From JARRQJ01 sp037381915 (lineage in GTDB: Bacteria > Pseudomonadota > Gammaproteobacteria > DRLM01): a stretch of 64,000 nucleotides of DNA. The DNA lies in the NCBI GenBank assembly GCA_037381915.1, contig JARRQJ010000003.1, positions 62,001 through 126,000 of the forward strand. The letters are read 5' to 3'. Position numbers and translations under genes: made by a program. Every line of letters begins with the position of its first letter. Within the stretch, counting starts at the first letter, position 1. The notes beneath the pieces are model-generated. The model was given only the letters and a program-made list of their open reading frames with translations. It did not search any database and was not told the DNA's origin. Positions 26,867 to 35,934 of this stretch are shown here, piece after piece.

Positions 26867-28372
26867 TTACGCCTGTTGCTCGCTGGCGAACCAGGGTTCG
26901 CGAGCCGTCATGATCAACTCGCTGGCACGCTGTTCATCTATCCCTTCCATGCCCTCCACCACCTCCAGCAGCTCATCCACCGATTGTTCGGCCAGATCCT
27001 CTCGGGTGATGACGCCATTTTCCGCCAAGCGGTGGGCCAGGGCGCGGTCCATTCCCTTCAACTCCAGCAAATCCTCGGCCGGTACCGCCTGGGTTTCTTC
27101 CTTGGCGATGGCCCGGGTCAACAGCACATCCCGGGCGCGCCGCCGTAATTCCTCCACGATCTCCTCGTCGAATTCCTCGATAGCGACCAGTTCCTGCACC
27201 GGAACGTAGGCGATCTCTTCCACACTGGAGAACCCCTCCTGCACCAGGATGTTCGCCACTTCTTCGTCCACGTCCAATTGTTCCATGAACGCGGCCTTCA
27301 GCGACTCGGTCTCCGACTCGCTCTTGGCCTCCGCCTGGCTCTCGCTCATGACGTTGAGCTCCCAACCGGACAATTGGCCGGCGAGGCGCACGTTTTGCCC
27401 GCCGCGGCCGATGGCCTGGGACAGACTGTCTTCCGCCACGGCGATGTCCATGCTATGGGTATCTTCGTCGACCACGATAGACTTCACCTCGGCGGGTGAC
27501 ATGGCGTTGATCACGAACTGGGCGGGGTTTTCGTTCCATAAGATGATATCGATGCGTTCACCGGCCAGCTCGTTGGATACCGCCTGCACCCGAGAACCGC
27601 GCATACCGACGCAGGCACCGATAGGATCGATGCGCTGGTCGTTGCTCCGGACGGCAATCTTGGCGCGCGAACCCGGGTCGCGTGCCGCACTGACGATCTC
27701 GATGAGCCCCTCGCCCGCCTCAGGCACCTCCAGTTTGAACAAGGCGATCAGCAATTCTGGAGCGGTACGCGATACGAACAACTGGGGACCCCGTGCCTCG
27801 GAACGCACGTCCCGCAGATACCCGCGCAGACGATCGCCATTGCGCACGTTCTCCCTGGGAATCATATCTTCGCGGCTGACCAGGGCCTCGGCATTGCTGC
27901 CCAAATCCAGAATGACATTACCGCGTTCCACACGCTTTACCACGCCCGTGACCAGTTCGCCGACGCGATGCTGATAGGCCTCCACCACCTGGGCGCGTTC
28001 CGCCTCCCGCACCTTTTGCACGATAACCTGCTTGGCTGTCTGAGCGGCAATGCGGCCGAAGGCGACCGATTCCAGCGGCTCCTCGATATAACCGCCGATT
28101 TCTATCTGAGGGATCTTTTTCACCGCCTCGCTGTAATAGATCTGGTGGTCCGGAAATTCCAACGGCTCCTCGTCGGCGACGACCTGCCAGCGACGGAATG
28201 TCGCATAGTCGCCGTTGTCGCGATTGATGCTCACCCGCGCTTCGATATCACTCTCATAACGCTTCTTGGTCGCAGTGGCCAAGGCGGCCTCCAATGCCTC
28301 GAAGATAATATCCTTATCGACGCCCTTCTCATTGGATACCGCTTCCACCACCAATAATATTTCTTTACTCAT
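26867..28372 (-). CDS. nusA: Transcription termination/antitermination factor NusA
   Basis: A 501-residue NusA. The N-terminal polymerase-binding domain (1-130) is followed by S1 (LVTGVVKRVERGNVILDLG), two KH domains (GACVGMRGSRVQAVSNEL and SQAIGRGGQNVRLAGQL) and two acidic C-terminal repeats (about 360-500), the form found in gamma- and betaproteobacteria. It binds RNA polymerase and modulates pausing and antitermination. It sits between rimP and infB, as in most proteobacteria. Confidence 0.97.
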   Translation of the reverse strand: MSKEILLVVEAVSNEKGVDKDIIFEALEAALATATKKRYESDIEARVSINRDNGDYATFRRWQVVADEEPLEFPDHQIYYSEAVKKIPQIEIGGYIEEPLESVAFGRIAAQTAKQVIVQKVREAERAQVVEAYQHRVGELVTGVVKRVERGNVILDLGSNAEALVSREDMIPRENVRNGDRLRGYLRDVRSEARGPQLFVSRTAPELLIALFKLEVPEAGEGLIEIVSAARDPGSRAKIAVRSNDQRIDPIGACVGMRGSRVQAVSNELAGERIDIILWNENPAQFVINAMSPAEVKSIVVDEDTHSMDIAVAEDSLSQAIGRGGQNVRLAGQLSGWELNVMSESQAEAKSESETESLKAAFMEQLDVDEEVANILVQEGFSSVEEIAYVPVQELVAIEEFDEEIVEELRRRARDVLLTRAIAKEETQAVPAEDLLELKGMDRALAHRLAENGVITREDLAEQSVDELLEVVEGMEGIDEQRASELIMTAREPWFASEQQA

Positions 28373-28431
28373 GCCTCGTGCCTCTGCTTGATCCTCGGCC
28401 CTGCCCTGCGGCCCTGACAGCCGTCCATCGC

Positions 28432-28890
28432 CTAAAAATCCGGGACTAACCTCGCCTGCTCTATATGATGCATCGGAATAGCCACTTCTTCTCCGTCCTG
28501 CACCATCACCACGGCGTCACCGCGCACCCCCAGCAAGACGCCGGAGAAGTTGCGCCGCCCCTCAAACGGAGGACTGATCCTCAGCTTGACCCGATTACCG
28601 GAAAACCGCCGGAAATGTTCTTCCGTAAACAACGGCCGATCCAAACCCGGCGAAGAAACCTCCAACATGTATTGGCCCGGGATAGGATCGTCCACATCCA
28701 AGGCACTGCTGATCTGGCGACTGGCGCGTTCACAATCGTCCACGCTCACGCCCTCGGGCGTATCGATATAGACCCGCAGCAAGGAGCGCCGTCCCTGGGG
28801 ATGGTATTCGATCCCAACCAGTTCGTATCCCAAACCTTGCACCGCTGCCTCGATCGGCCTCCTCAGCTTGTCCGGTGCTTGCCGCCCCAC
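28432..28890 (-). CDS. rimP: Ribosome maturation factor RimP
   Basis: A 152-residue RimP needed for 30S maturation. Diagnostic blocks are GYELVGIEYHPQGRRSLLRV, SVDDCERASRQISSALD, YMLEVSSPGLDRPL and the C-terminal Sm-like barrel. GTG 28890, with GGGGAG upstream, gives the expected length; a frame running to 29019 passes through two terminator-like hairpins and is not coding. First protein gene of the rimP-nusA-infB-rbfA-truB unit. Confidence 0.95.
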   Translation of the reverse strand: MGRQAPDKLRRPIEAAVQGLGYELVGIEYHPQGRRSLLRVYIDTPEGVSVDDCERASRQISSALDVDDPIPGQYMLEVSSPGLDRPLFTEEHFRRFSGNRVKLRISPPFEGRRNFSGVLLGVRGDAVVMVQDGEEVAIPMHHIEQARLVPDF

Positions 28891-28906
28891 GTCCGTCTCC
28901 CCAAAC

Positions 28907-28927
28907 AAAAAATGGGCCAACGGCCCA
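28907..28927 (-). terminator. Intrinsic terminator in the rimP leader
   Basis: On minus, TGGGCC-GTT-GGCCCA is followed directly by six T, ending only 17 bases before the rimP start codon. A transcript from the tRNA promoter would meet this hairpin just before rimP. Confidence 0.65.
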
Positions 28928-29048
28928 CTTCCTGCATATTTTTCAAAATCTTGCGATATGCAGCCGACTCGCAAGCTACTCCAGCAGGAGCTTCCACCCG
29001 GACCGGTCCCGGCCGTCAACCCTTCCCGGGTTGGGCCAGGCCCTTAAC

Positions 29049-29074
29049 AAAAAGCCCCGGACCCGGGGCTTTTT
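29049..29074. terminator. Symmetric terminator downstream of the initiator tRNA
   Basis: AAAAAGCCCCGG, a 3-base loop and CGGGGCTTTTT give a strong stem with T-runs on both strands. It lies 11 bp after the tRNA 3' end and should stop most tRNA transcripts before rimP. Confidence 0.8.
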
Positions 29075-29084
29075 GTAGTTATCC

Positions 29085-29161
29085 TGGTAGCGGGGGCAGG
29101 ATTTGAACCTGCGACCTTCGGGTTATGAGCCCGACGAGCTGCCAGACTGCTCCACCCCGCA
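29085..29161 (-). tRNA. Initiator tRNA-fMet (CAT)
   Basis: A 77-nt tRNA read on minus. The anticodon loop CTCATAA sits in a stem with three G:C pairs (GGG/CCC), the hallmark of initiator tRNA. The acceptor stem pairs GCGGGG with CCCCGC, the T arm contains GGTTCAAATCC, and CCA is encoded. Position 1:72 is unpaired as required for formylation, but by T:T in place of the usual C:A. It takes the place of metY upstream of rimP-nusA-infB in Escherichia coli. Confidence 0.93.
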
Positions 29162-29172
29162 ACGGAGCGGCG

Positions 29173-29202
29173 ATGATAACAAACTCACAGGATTCCTTTC
29201 AA
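29173..29202 (-). promoter_or_regulatory. Candidate promoter of the initiator tRNA
   Basis: On minus, TTGAAA (29197-29202) and TATCAT (29173-29178) are 18 bases apart. A GC-rich discriminator (CGCCGCTCC) follows, as in stringently controlled stable-RNA promoters, and transcription would begin a few bases before the tRNA. Confidence 0.55.
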
Positions 29203-29203
29203 G

Positions 29204-29596
29204 CTAAGCTTTTGAGCCACCAGCCTCTAAGATCACAAAGGCCACCGCATAATCATGCTCATCCGCCAGGCTGATGTGGCTGCAGGATATCCCCATTTGC
29301 CGGAGCAGCGCCGCGGTGTTGCCGTCGTACCGCAAACCCGGTTTGCCCAAATGGTCGTGGGTGACACGGATGTCAGAGAGTCGGATCCCGTCACGAAACC
29401 CGGTACCCAGGGCCTTGACCAGCGCCTCCTTGGCGGCAAAGTGTTTGGCCAGGAAATAGGCCGGGCGCTTATCCGCAAGATATTCCTCGAACTCCGCCGC
29501 GGCCAGGATACGCCGGGCAAAACGTTCGCCATGACGGGCGAGAACGGCGCGCATCCGGGCCACGCCTACGATATCGGTGCCGATACCCAGGATCAC
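29204..29596 (-). CDS. acpS: Holo-[acyl-carrier-protein] synthase AcpS
   Basis: A 130-residue AcpS that transfers 4'-phosphopantetheine from CoA to acyl carrier protein. GIGTDIVGVARM holds the metal ligand D8, and FAAKEALVKALGTGFR holds the second acid and the CoA-contacting lysine. The start is GTG overlapping the pdxJ stop (GTGA), so it is translationally coupled to pdxJ. The pdxJ-acpS pair is conserved in Gammaproteobacteria. Confidence 0.96.
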   Translation of the reverse strand: MILGIGTDIVGVARMRAVLARHGERFARRILAAAEFEEYLADKRPAYFLAKHFAAKEALVKALGTGFRDGIRLSDIRVTHDHLGKPGLRYDGNTAALLRQMGISCSHISLADEHDYAVAFVILEAGGSKA

Positions 29597-30339
29597 GCAC
29601 CGCCCCGCGCCGCCACCATCAGCTGCTTCATGTCGCGCACCGCCGCCGCCATGCCGGTGAAGACCGCCCGCGCCACGATGGCGTGGCCGATATTGAGTTC
29701 CCGGATCGCCGGCAGGGCGGCGACCGGCCCAACATTATCGTAACTGAGACCATGCCCGGCATTGACCTGTAATCCCGCCGCTCGCCCTTGATCCGCGGCG
29801 CGCACGATTCGACCCAGCTCGCTGGCCCGTTCATTGGGATCGCCGGCATCGGCATAATGCCCAGTATGCAGTTCTATCGCCGGGGCGCCGGTTCTGGCGG
29901 CCGCATCCACCTGCTCCGGATCGGCGTCGATAAACAATGAAACGCGGCATCCGGCCGCCGCCAAGCGCTGGCAGGCGGCGGCGATACGCGCCGCCTGCCC
30001 CGCCACGTCCAAGCCACCCTCGGTAGTCAGTTCCTCGCGCCGTTCCGGCACCAGGCAACAATCCGCCGGCCGATAGCGTTCGGCGATACATAACATTTCC
30101 TCCGTCACCGCCATTTCCAGATTCATACGTGTTTGCAGGATGTCTCTCAAGTGCTCCACGTCGTGTTCTTGAATATGGCGACGATCCTCGCGCAGATGCA
30201 GGGTAATGGCATCCGCTCCCGCGCGTTCCGCCTCGATGGCCGCCTGCACTGGATCCGGGTACGGTGTGTGTCGCGCCTGACGCAGGGTCGCCACATGATC
30301 GATATTCACACCCAGTAGTATCGTCTGTTCATTCCGCAC
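29593..30339 (-). CDS. pdxJ: Pyridoxine 5'-phosphate synthase PdxJ
   Basis: A 248-residue TIM-barrel enzyme that condenses 1-deoxyxylulose 5-phosphate with aminoacetone 3-phosphate in vitamin B6 synthesis. LGVNIDHVATLRQARHTPYP is the N-terminal signature. ITLHLREDRRHIQEHDV and IELHTGHYAD hold catalytic and phosphate residues. The start codon appears to be GTG 30339 with GAGGG upstream. It is between recO and acpS in the era-recO-pdxJ-acpS order. Confidence 0.96.
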   Translation of the reverse strand: MRNEQTILLGVNIDHVATLRQARHTPYPDPVQAAIEAERAGADAITLHLREDRRHIQEHDVEHLRDILQTRMNLEMAVTEEMLCIAERYRPADCCLVPERREELTTEGGLDVAGQAARIAAACQRLAAAGCRVSLFIDADPEQVDAAARTGAPAIELHTGHYADAGDPNERASELGRIVRAADQGRAAGLQVNAGHGLSYDNVGPVAALPAIRELNIGHAIVARAVFTGMAAAVRDMKQLMVAARGGA

Positions 30340-30472
30340 TTCTATAACCCTCTATTTTCGCTTCGGCCCGGCTCGCATGCCTGGCTCGTCACCCGCTGCA
30401 AATTAACCGGTTGCGTACCCTGGCCGGCCTGTAATCAAGCGGCCCCCGCAATTCGTGAAATTCAAGCATACC

Positions 30473-31255
30473 CTACTGCGGCGCAAACAACCGCCGGCTG
30501 TTCAAGGGACGATCACCCAACTGTTCGGCAAGGGCAACCCGCATCAAGCTCTTGGCCTCGCGCAAGCTTGCCTTGTTTTCCAAGCGTCCCTGCGCCAGAT
30601 CCAACAGACTTTGGCCCCGGATGATCAGCCGCTTTGTCTGTTCCCCCGCGGGAACCGCATCTATCCGCACCGGCCCCTGCATGGGCCGGTAAATATAAAG
30701 CTGTTGTGCCTCGATAGGTTCCCCGCCCTCGGCATCGTGCTCCAGCACCAGACCATAGCCGATTTCTTCCAGGAGCCGTTTCTCAAACAGGCGCAGGATA
30801 GATTCCAGTTTGGTGGCGTACCCCTGCATGCCCGCCCGCCCGTCTTGCACTGCCTGGTTTGGGCAGATATCCCCGAGCGCCTGCACCGTCTGGTGGTACA
30901 CCATGTATAAATCGGGATGGGAATCAAAGCGCTGCACGAGGCGCATCAGCAGTTCATTGAGATAGAAACCGCCCATCAATGCCTGCCCGGTCAACCAATG
31001 GTGGGCACCTTCGGCCTCCGCGGTACTGACACTGGGCAGTTCGCCGCTGCCGCTCCAGGAGATGAGGACGGAACGGAACGGCTGCAGGACGCCCGCCAAG
31101 CGGGATGAAGACTGACGAGCGGCCCGGGCAACGACCCCCACCCGTCCGTACTGGGGGGTGAACAACTCCACTAACAGGCTGGTGTCGCGAAAGGCGCGGC
31201 GGTGCAGCACATATGCAGGCTGCAACAGTACCCGCGATCTATGATGGGTATTCAT
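30473..31255 (-). CDS. recO: DNA repair protein RecO
   Basis: A 260-residue RecO with an N-terminal OB fold (about 8-85: QPAYVLHRRAFRDTSLLVEL), a helical middle and a C-terminal region. It anneals SSB-coated strands and helps load RecA with RecR. I chose ATG 31255; a TTG at 31282 would add nine residues that do not look conserved. It follows era by about 36 bp. Confidence 0.94.
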   Translation of the reverse strand: MNTHHRSRVLLQPAYVLHRRAFRDTSLLVELFTPQYGRVGVVARAARQSSSRLAGVLQPFRSVLISWSGSGELPSVSTAEAEGAHHWLTGQALMGGFYLNELLMRLVQRFDSHPDLYMVYHQTVQALGDICPNQAVQDGRAGMQGYATKLESILRLFEKRLLEEIGYGLVLEHDAEGGEPIEAQQLYIYRPMQGPVRIDAVPAGEQTKRLIIRGQSLLDLAQGRLENKASLREAKSLMRVALAEQLGDRPLNSRRLFAPQ

Positions 31256-31291
31256 ATATGACTTGCGCTTCCACGGCCGCAAACCGCCGGA

Positions 31292-32200
31292 TCAACCCTC
31301 TTCCTCATCATAACCCAGTTGACGCAAGAGGCGCTCGTCCTCGGACCATGATTCCTTGACTCGTACCCAGGTTTTCAAAAAGACCTTGGCGCCAAAGACA
31401 TGCTCCATAGTGATTCGGGCGCGCTGCCCAACCTCCTTGAGTACCGCGCCCCCTTTGCCAATGACGATGGCCTTCTGCCCCTCCTTTTCCACCCAGATCA
31501 CGGCGTGAATATGCAAGACGCCGTCCTGCTTCGAGAAGCTTTCGATCTGCACGGTGACGGCGTAGGGCAATTCATCACTCAGGCGTCGCATGAGTTTTTC
31601 CCTCACGATCTCCGCGGCGAGAAAACGCTCGCTGCGATCCGTCACCTGATCTTCTGGAAAGAACGCCGCGCCCTCCGGCAACAAGCCCAGCACCACCGTC
31701 TCAAGGCGTTCGATATTATCGCCCTCCCGCGCCGACAAGGGAATGACCGCCGCATATTCCCGTTTCTGCGCGACCTCCTGGAGGAACGGCAGCAAGGCGG
31801 TTTTGTCCTCCACCTTGTCCACCTTGTTGACCACCAGCACCACCGGCACCGCGGTACCGGCGAGCGCCGCCAGGATATCCTGGTCCTCGTCGGTCCACCG
31901 CAGGGCTTCGATGACCCACAACACCGCGTCCACATCGACCAGCGCCGATTTGGCGGCACGATTCATATAGCGGTTGATGGCACTCCTGCCGGCCCGGTGC
32001 AAGCCCGGGGTATCCACATAAATCACCTGTCCCGCGGCGGAAGTCTTGATTCCCAGTATCTTGTGGCGGGTAGTCTGCGGGCGGGATGAAGTGATGGTGA
32101 GCTTTTGCCCGACAATACGATTGAGCAACGTGGATTTACCCACATTGGGCCGACCGACAATCGCCGCGAAACCGCTGCGGAATTTCACACCTTCAGCCAT
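31292..32200 (-). CDS. era: GTPase Era
   Basis: A 302-residue GTPase. The G domain has GRPNVGKSTLLN (G1), DTPGLH (G3) and NKVD (G4). The C-terminal KH domain has GKGGAVLKEVGQRAR. Era binds the 3' end of 16S rRNA and is essential for 30S assembly. It starts 23 bp after rnc, an almost universal pairing. Confidence 0.97.
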   Translation of the reverse strand: MAEGVKFRSGFAAIVGRPNVGKSTLLNRIVGQKLTITSSRPQTTRHKILGIKTSAAGQVIYVDTPGLHRAGRSAINRYMNRAAKSALVDVDAVLWVIEALRWTDEDQDILAALAGTAVPVVLVVNKVDKVEDKTALLPFLQEVAQKREYAAVIPLSAREGDNIERLETVVLGLLPEGAAFFPEDQVTDRSERFLAAEIVREKLMRRLSDELPYAVTVQIESFSKQDGVLHIHAVIWVEKEGQKAIVIGKGGAVLKEVGQRARITMEHVFGAKVFLKTWVRVKESWSEDERLLRQLGYDEEEG

Positions 32201-32223
32201 TTTCGATCGCCCCGGGGATCCCG

Positions 32224-32910
32224 TTATTCTTCTGTCTCATCGCCCAACGCGGCCAAGGCCCGCAGCGCCGCCCCCTGCTCCGCGGCACGACGATTGGCGC
32301 CGCTTCCCTGCGTCCGGATGTCGGCAGCGGCAACGCTGCATTCCACCTGAAAAAGCTGGTTGTGCGCATCCCCCGCCGCGGATAACACCCGATATTCAGG
32401 CAAAGGCAAGCCTCGCCCCTGTAAAAACTCCTGCAGGCGGGTTTTGGGATCTTTACTCCCTTGTTCCAAGCTCAGAGAAGCCAATCTCTCTCGATAAATC
32501 GCGTTGATAAAACCGCGCGCCTGTTCAAAACCGCCGTCGAGAAAGACGGCGCCGATCACCGCCTCCAAGGCCCCCGCCAAAATCGAGTCACGGCGGAAAC
32601 CGCCGCTCTTGCGCTCCCCAGGCCCCAGATGCAGGAAGTCACCGAGATGAAACGTCCGCGCTACCGCCGCCAGGGTGGCGCCCTTGACCAGGTGCGCCCG
32701 CAGACGGCTCAACTGGCCTTCGTCCGCCTTGGGAAACCGTTGGTAGAGCAATTGAGCAGCGACAAAATTCAGCACGCCGTCGCCGAGGAATTCCAAACGT
32801 TCATTATTGGCCTTAGCGAAACTGCGATGCGTCAATGCGGTTTCCAACAGCTCCCGCCGCGAAAATTGATACCCCAGCAGCTCCTGCAATCTCTCGTAGG
32901 ATCGGCTCAA
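32224..32910 (-). CDS. rnc: Ribonuclease III
   Basis: A 228-residue RNase III. The catalytic signature NERLEFLGDGVLN lies at about 36-48 with partner acids later (DSILAGALEAVIGAVFLD). A C-terminal double-stranded RNA-binding domain covers about 155-225. It processes rRNA precursors and dsRNA regions. The start seems to be TTG at 32910 overlapping the previous stop (TTGA), a weak initiation site that would tie its synthesis to the upstream DUF4845 gene. Confidence 0.95.
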   Translation of the reverse strand: MSRSYERLQELLGYQFSRRELLETALTHRSFAKANNERLEFLGDGVLNFVAAQLLYQRFPKADEGQLSRLRAHLVKGATLAAVARTFHLGDFLHLGPGERKSGGFRRDSILAGALEAVIGAVFLDGGFEQARGFINAIYRERLASLSLEQGSKDPKTRLQEFLQGRGLPLPEYRVLSAAGDAHNQLFQVECSVAAADIRTQGSGANRRAAEQGAALRALAALGDETEE

Positions 32911-33299
32911 GGCATTCCCAGTTCGGCGCGATCGTCCGAAAACCGCGCCACCAGATCGATATTGTAGAACAAATTCACCCTCGCCTCGTAGCTTACATCG
33001 ACCACCAGCTTCCCACCCTCCCGGGTGACTTTAATATCATTCCTGTTAACGTGCTTCACATCATTGATGATCAAGCGCTTCATCAATAGCTGTTTGACTT
33101 CCATGGGTGATAAAACCGAATCTTTGCCTTTGGTATCATCGGCCAGGGAGGTCAGGGAGGATTTTACCTTGAAGTGTTCCATGTACACGGGGAAGACTTT
33201 GATGCCTATGAGGGCGACAAAGGCGATGGCGACCAACATGATCACCGTCCCTATAAACGTCATCCCAGCCTGGCGGCTTCTCGGGGTAAAGCTGTGCAT
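32907..33299 (-). CDS. DUF4845 family membrane protein
   Basis: A 130-residue protein of the small family that sits between lepB and rnc in many beta- and gammaproteobacteria. The N-terminus QAGMTFIGTVIMLVAIAFVA resembles a pseudopilin signal followed by one membrane helix. The remainder is a periplasmic alpha/beta domain ending in a VDVSYEARVNL strand pair. Function is unknown. It overlaps rnc by 4 bp. Confidence 0.85.
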   Translation of the reverse strand: MHSFTPRSRQAGMTFIGTVIMLVAIAFVALIGIKVFPVYMEHFKVKSSLTSLADDTKGKDSVLSPMEVKQLLMKRLIINDVKHVNRNDIKVTREGGKLVVDVSYEARVNLFYNIDLVARFSDDRAELGMP

Positions 33300-33320
33300 C
33301 GGTTTCCTCCTGCGAATACG

Positions 33321-34031
33321 CTAATGAATCACCTTTCCAAGCCGGTTCCAAGTAATTCCACCGTTCGAGACATTCCAGTTCATCCAGATCAGAAAGGCCT
33401 TGCCGACCAAATCCTTTTCCGGCACAAAACCCCAAGCGCGGCTGTCGTTACTGTTATCCCGGTTATCCCCCATCATGAAGTAGCTGTGGGGGGGCGTAAA
33501 GGGACCCACGAAGCGCTGATCGGCCTTCACGCCGTTGATGTACACGGTCTTATTGTGATAGGCGATGTGATCGCCCGGCAAGCCGACGACGCGCTTGATG
33601 TAATCAGTGGAAGGATCCTCGGGATAACGAAACACTACCACGTCACCGCGATGCGGCTCGCCAATGTTCAGAATTTTCTCATTTATAATCGGGAGCCGTA
33701 TCCCATAGGCGAATTTGTTGACCAGGATGAAATCGCCGGTCCATAGCGTCGGGATCATCGATCCGGAGGGAATGCGGAACGGCTCCACCAGGAATGAGCG
33801 CAGGCAGAACACCGCCAGTATCACCGGGAAAAACGAGCGCGCGTACTCGACCACTACCGGCTCCTTGCCGAGCCGCAAACGGGTCTCGTCATCCAGTTGC
33901 CCCCCCGCGGCGGCGGCGGCCGACGCTACCGCTTCACGGCGGCGCGGCGCCCAAAGCACCGCATCGATCGCCCAGATGATCCCGCAAATAACCAGAGCGA
34001 CCACCATAATGGTTGCAAAATCGTACGTCAT
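33321..34031 (-). CDS. lepB: Signal peptidase I
   Basis: A 236-residue membrane protease. Two N-terminal hydrophobic segments are followed by the catalytic domain, with Ser91 in RIPSGSMIPTL and the general base Lys146 in DYIKRVVGLPGD. MMGDNRDNSNDSR is the later conserved box. It releases Sec and Tat preproteins from the inner membrane. Its ATG directly abuts the lepA stop, so the pair is coupled as in most bacteria. It is shorter than the enteric enzyme (324) through loss of a non-catalytic insertion. Confidence 0.97.
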   Translation of the reverse strand: MTYDFATIMVVALVICGIIWAIDAVLWAPRRREAVASAAAAAGGQLDDETRLRLGKEPVVVEYARSFFPVILAVFCLRSFLVEPFRIPSGSMIPTLWTGDFILVNKFAYGIRLPIINEKILNIGEPHRGDVVVFRYPEDPSTDYIKRVVGLPGDHIAYHNKTVYINGVKADQRFVGPFTPPHSYFMMGDNRDNSNDSRAWGFVPEKDLVGKAFLIWMNWNVSNGGITWNRLGKVIH

Positions 34032-35825
34032 TTATTTCTTTCCTACTTGTAGAACTGCCATGAATGCCTCCTGCGGTATCTCCACCGAACCCAGCTGCTT
34101 CATGCGCTTTTTGCCGGCCTTTTGCTTTTCGAGCAACTTGCGCTTACGAGTAATGTCCCCCCCATAGCACTTGGCGGTGACGTTTTTACGCATTGCCTTC
34201 ACGGTTTCCCGGGCGATGATCTTGGAACCGATCGCGGCCTGGATAGCCACGTCGAACATCTGTCTGGGGATTACCTCCCGCAGCCTTTCCACGAGATCCC
34301 GCCCTCGCTGGTTGCTGTTCGCACGATGCACGATTATGGACAGCGCGTCCACCCGTTCGTTGTTGATCAAAATGTCGAGCTTGACCAGATCCGCCGCTGC
34401 GAAGCGGTCAAAGCTGTAATCCATGGAAGCGTAACCGCGGCTGACAGACTTGAGGCGGTCGAAGAAGTCCATTACCACCTCGGCCATGGGCATCTCATAG
34501 GTCAGCGCCACGTGATTGCCGTGAAATTGCATCTTTTTCTGGATACCGCGGCGTTCTTCGCACAAAGTGATCACGGCACCCAGATGGGTCTGCGGCACGA
34601 GAATGTTCGTAGTGATGATCGGCTCCCGCATCTCCTCGACATCCCCAAGGGGAGGGAGTTTGGCGGGATTGTCGACGTGCAGTACCTCGCCCTGTTTAGT
34701 CAGCAATTCATACACCACCGTAGGCGCGGTGATGATGAGATCCAAATCATATTCGCGCTCGAGGCGTTCCTGGATAATCTCCATGTGCAACATGCCGAGG
34801 AATCCGCAGCGGAACCCGAATCCCAGCGCCTGTGACACCTCCGGCTCATAGAACAGCGAGGAATCGTTGAGACGCAGCTTGCCCAGGGCGTCGCGTAGAT
34901 CCTCGTAGTCTTCGGCACTGATGGGGAACAGCCCGGCGAAAACCTGGGGTTGCACCTTCTTGAATCCCGCCAAGGGCGCGGCGGCGGGGTGGCTGGTGTG
35001 GGTGAAGGTGTCGCCCACCGGCGCCCCATCCACCTCTTTGATTCCGGCGATCACGTAGCCCACTTCGCCGGCGCTGAGACGCCCGGTATCCAGGCGCTTG
35101 GGGGTAAAGATCCCGACCTTGTCCGCGAAATAATGACGCCCGGTGGACATCACGGTAAGCTTGTCCTTGGCCTTCAAGCCCCCCTGCATCACTCGCACCA
35201 ACGACACCACGCCGAGATAGTTGTCGAACCAGGAATCAATGATCAAGGCCTGCAAGGGCGCCGCATCGTCGCCCTGGGGAGGAGGAATGCGCCTGATCAA
35301 TTCCTCCAGCAAGTTCTCTACCCCCATTCCGGTCTTGGCGCTTACCTGCACCGCGTCATGCGCCTCGATGCCGATGATATCTTCTATCTCCGTGGATACC
35401 CTTTCGACGTCGGCGGTGGGCAGATCGATCTTGTTCAACACCGGCACCACCTCGAGCCCCTGTTCGATGGCGGTATAGCAATTGGCCACGGTTTGCGCCT
35501 CCACGCCCTGCGTGGCATCGACCACCAGCAAGGCCCCTTCACAGGCGGCGAGTGAACGTGACACTTCGTAGGAAAAGTCCACGTGACCGGGGGTATCAAT
35601 GAAGTTCAGCAGATAACCGTGCCCGTCCCTGGCCTGATAACGTAACGACACGCATTGCGCCTTGATGGTGATACCGCGCTCCCTCTCCAGCTCCATGGAA
35701 TCCAGGACTTGATTGGCCATTTCGCGCGCACTCAAGCCGCCGCATATCTGAATAAGGCGATCAGCCAGGGTGGATTTCCCGTGGTCTATGTGGGCGATAA
35801 TGGAAAAATTGCGAATGTGCTTCAT
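34032..35825 (-). CDS. lepA: Elongation factor 4 (LepA)
   Basis: A 597-residue translational GTPase. The G domain has AHIDHGKSTLADRL, DTPGHVDF and NKIDLP. EF-G-like domains follow, then the unique LepA C-terminal domain ending in KKRMKQLGSVEIPQEAF. It is thought to rescue or remodel stalled ribosomes and to help 30S biogenesis. ATG 35825 gives the exact family length; a frame extending to 35864 adds 13 atypical residues. Confidence 0.97.
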   Translation of the reverse strand: MKHIRNFSIIAHIDHGKSTLADRLIQICGGLSAREMANQVLDSMELERERGITIKAQCVSLRYQARDGHGYLLNFIDTPGHVDFSYEVSRSLAACEGALLVVDATQGVEAQTVANCYTAIEQGLEVVPVLNKIDLPTADVERVSTEIEDIIGIEAHDAVQVSAKTGMGVENLLEELIRRIPPPQGDDAAPLQALIIDSWFDNYLGVVSLVRVMQGGLKAKDKLTVMSTGRHYFADKVGIFTPKRLDTGRLSAGEVGYVIAGIKEVDGAPVGDTFTHTSHPAAAPLAGFKKVQPQVFAGLFPISAEDYEDLRDALGKLRLNDSSLFYEPEVSQALGFGFRCGFLGMLHMEIIQERLEREYDLDLIITAPTVVYELLTKQGEVLHVDNPAKLPPLGDVEEMREPIITTNILVPQTHLGAVITLCEERRGIQKKMQFHGNHVALTYEMPMAEVVMDFFDRLKSVSRGYASMDYSFDRFAAADLVKLDILINNERVDALSIIVHRANSNQRGRDLVERLREVIPRQMFDVAIQAAIGSKIIARETVKAMRKNVTAKCYGGDITRKRKLLEKQKAGKKRMKQLGSVEIPQEAFMAVLQVGKK

Positions 35826-35934
35826 TGATTGGAAACCGGAAAATCCGGACACTTGGACCGCCAAAGCTGGCCAGTGTACCGGATTTTTCGGCTTTCCAGA
35901 ATCTCCGCGCCGTTAATATGCGCATTCGCGCCGT

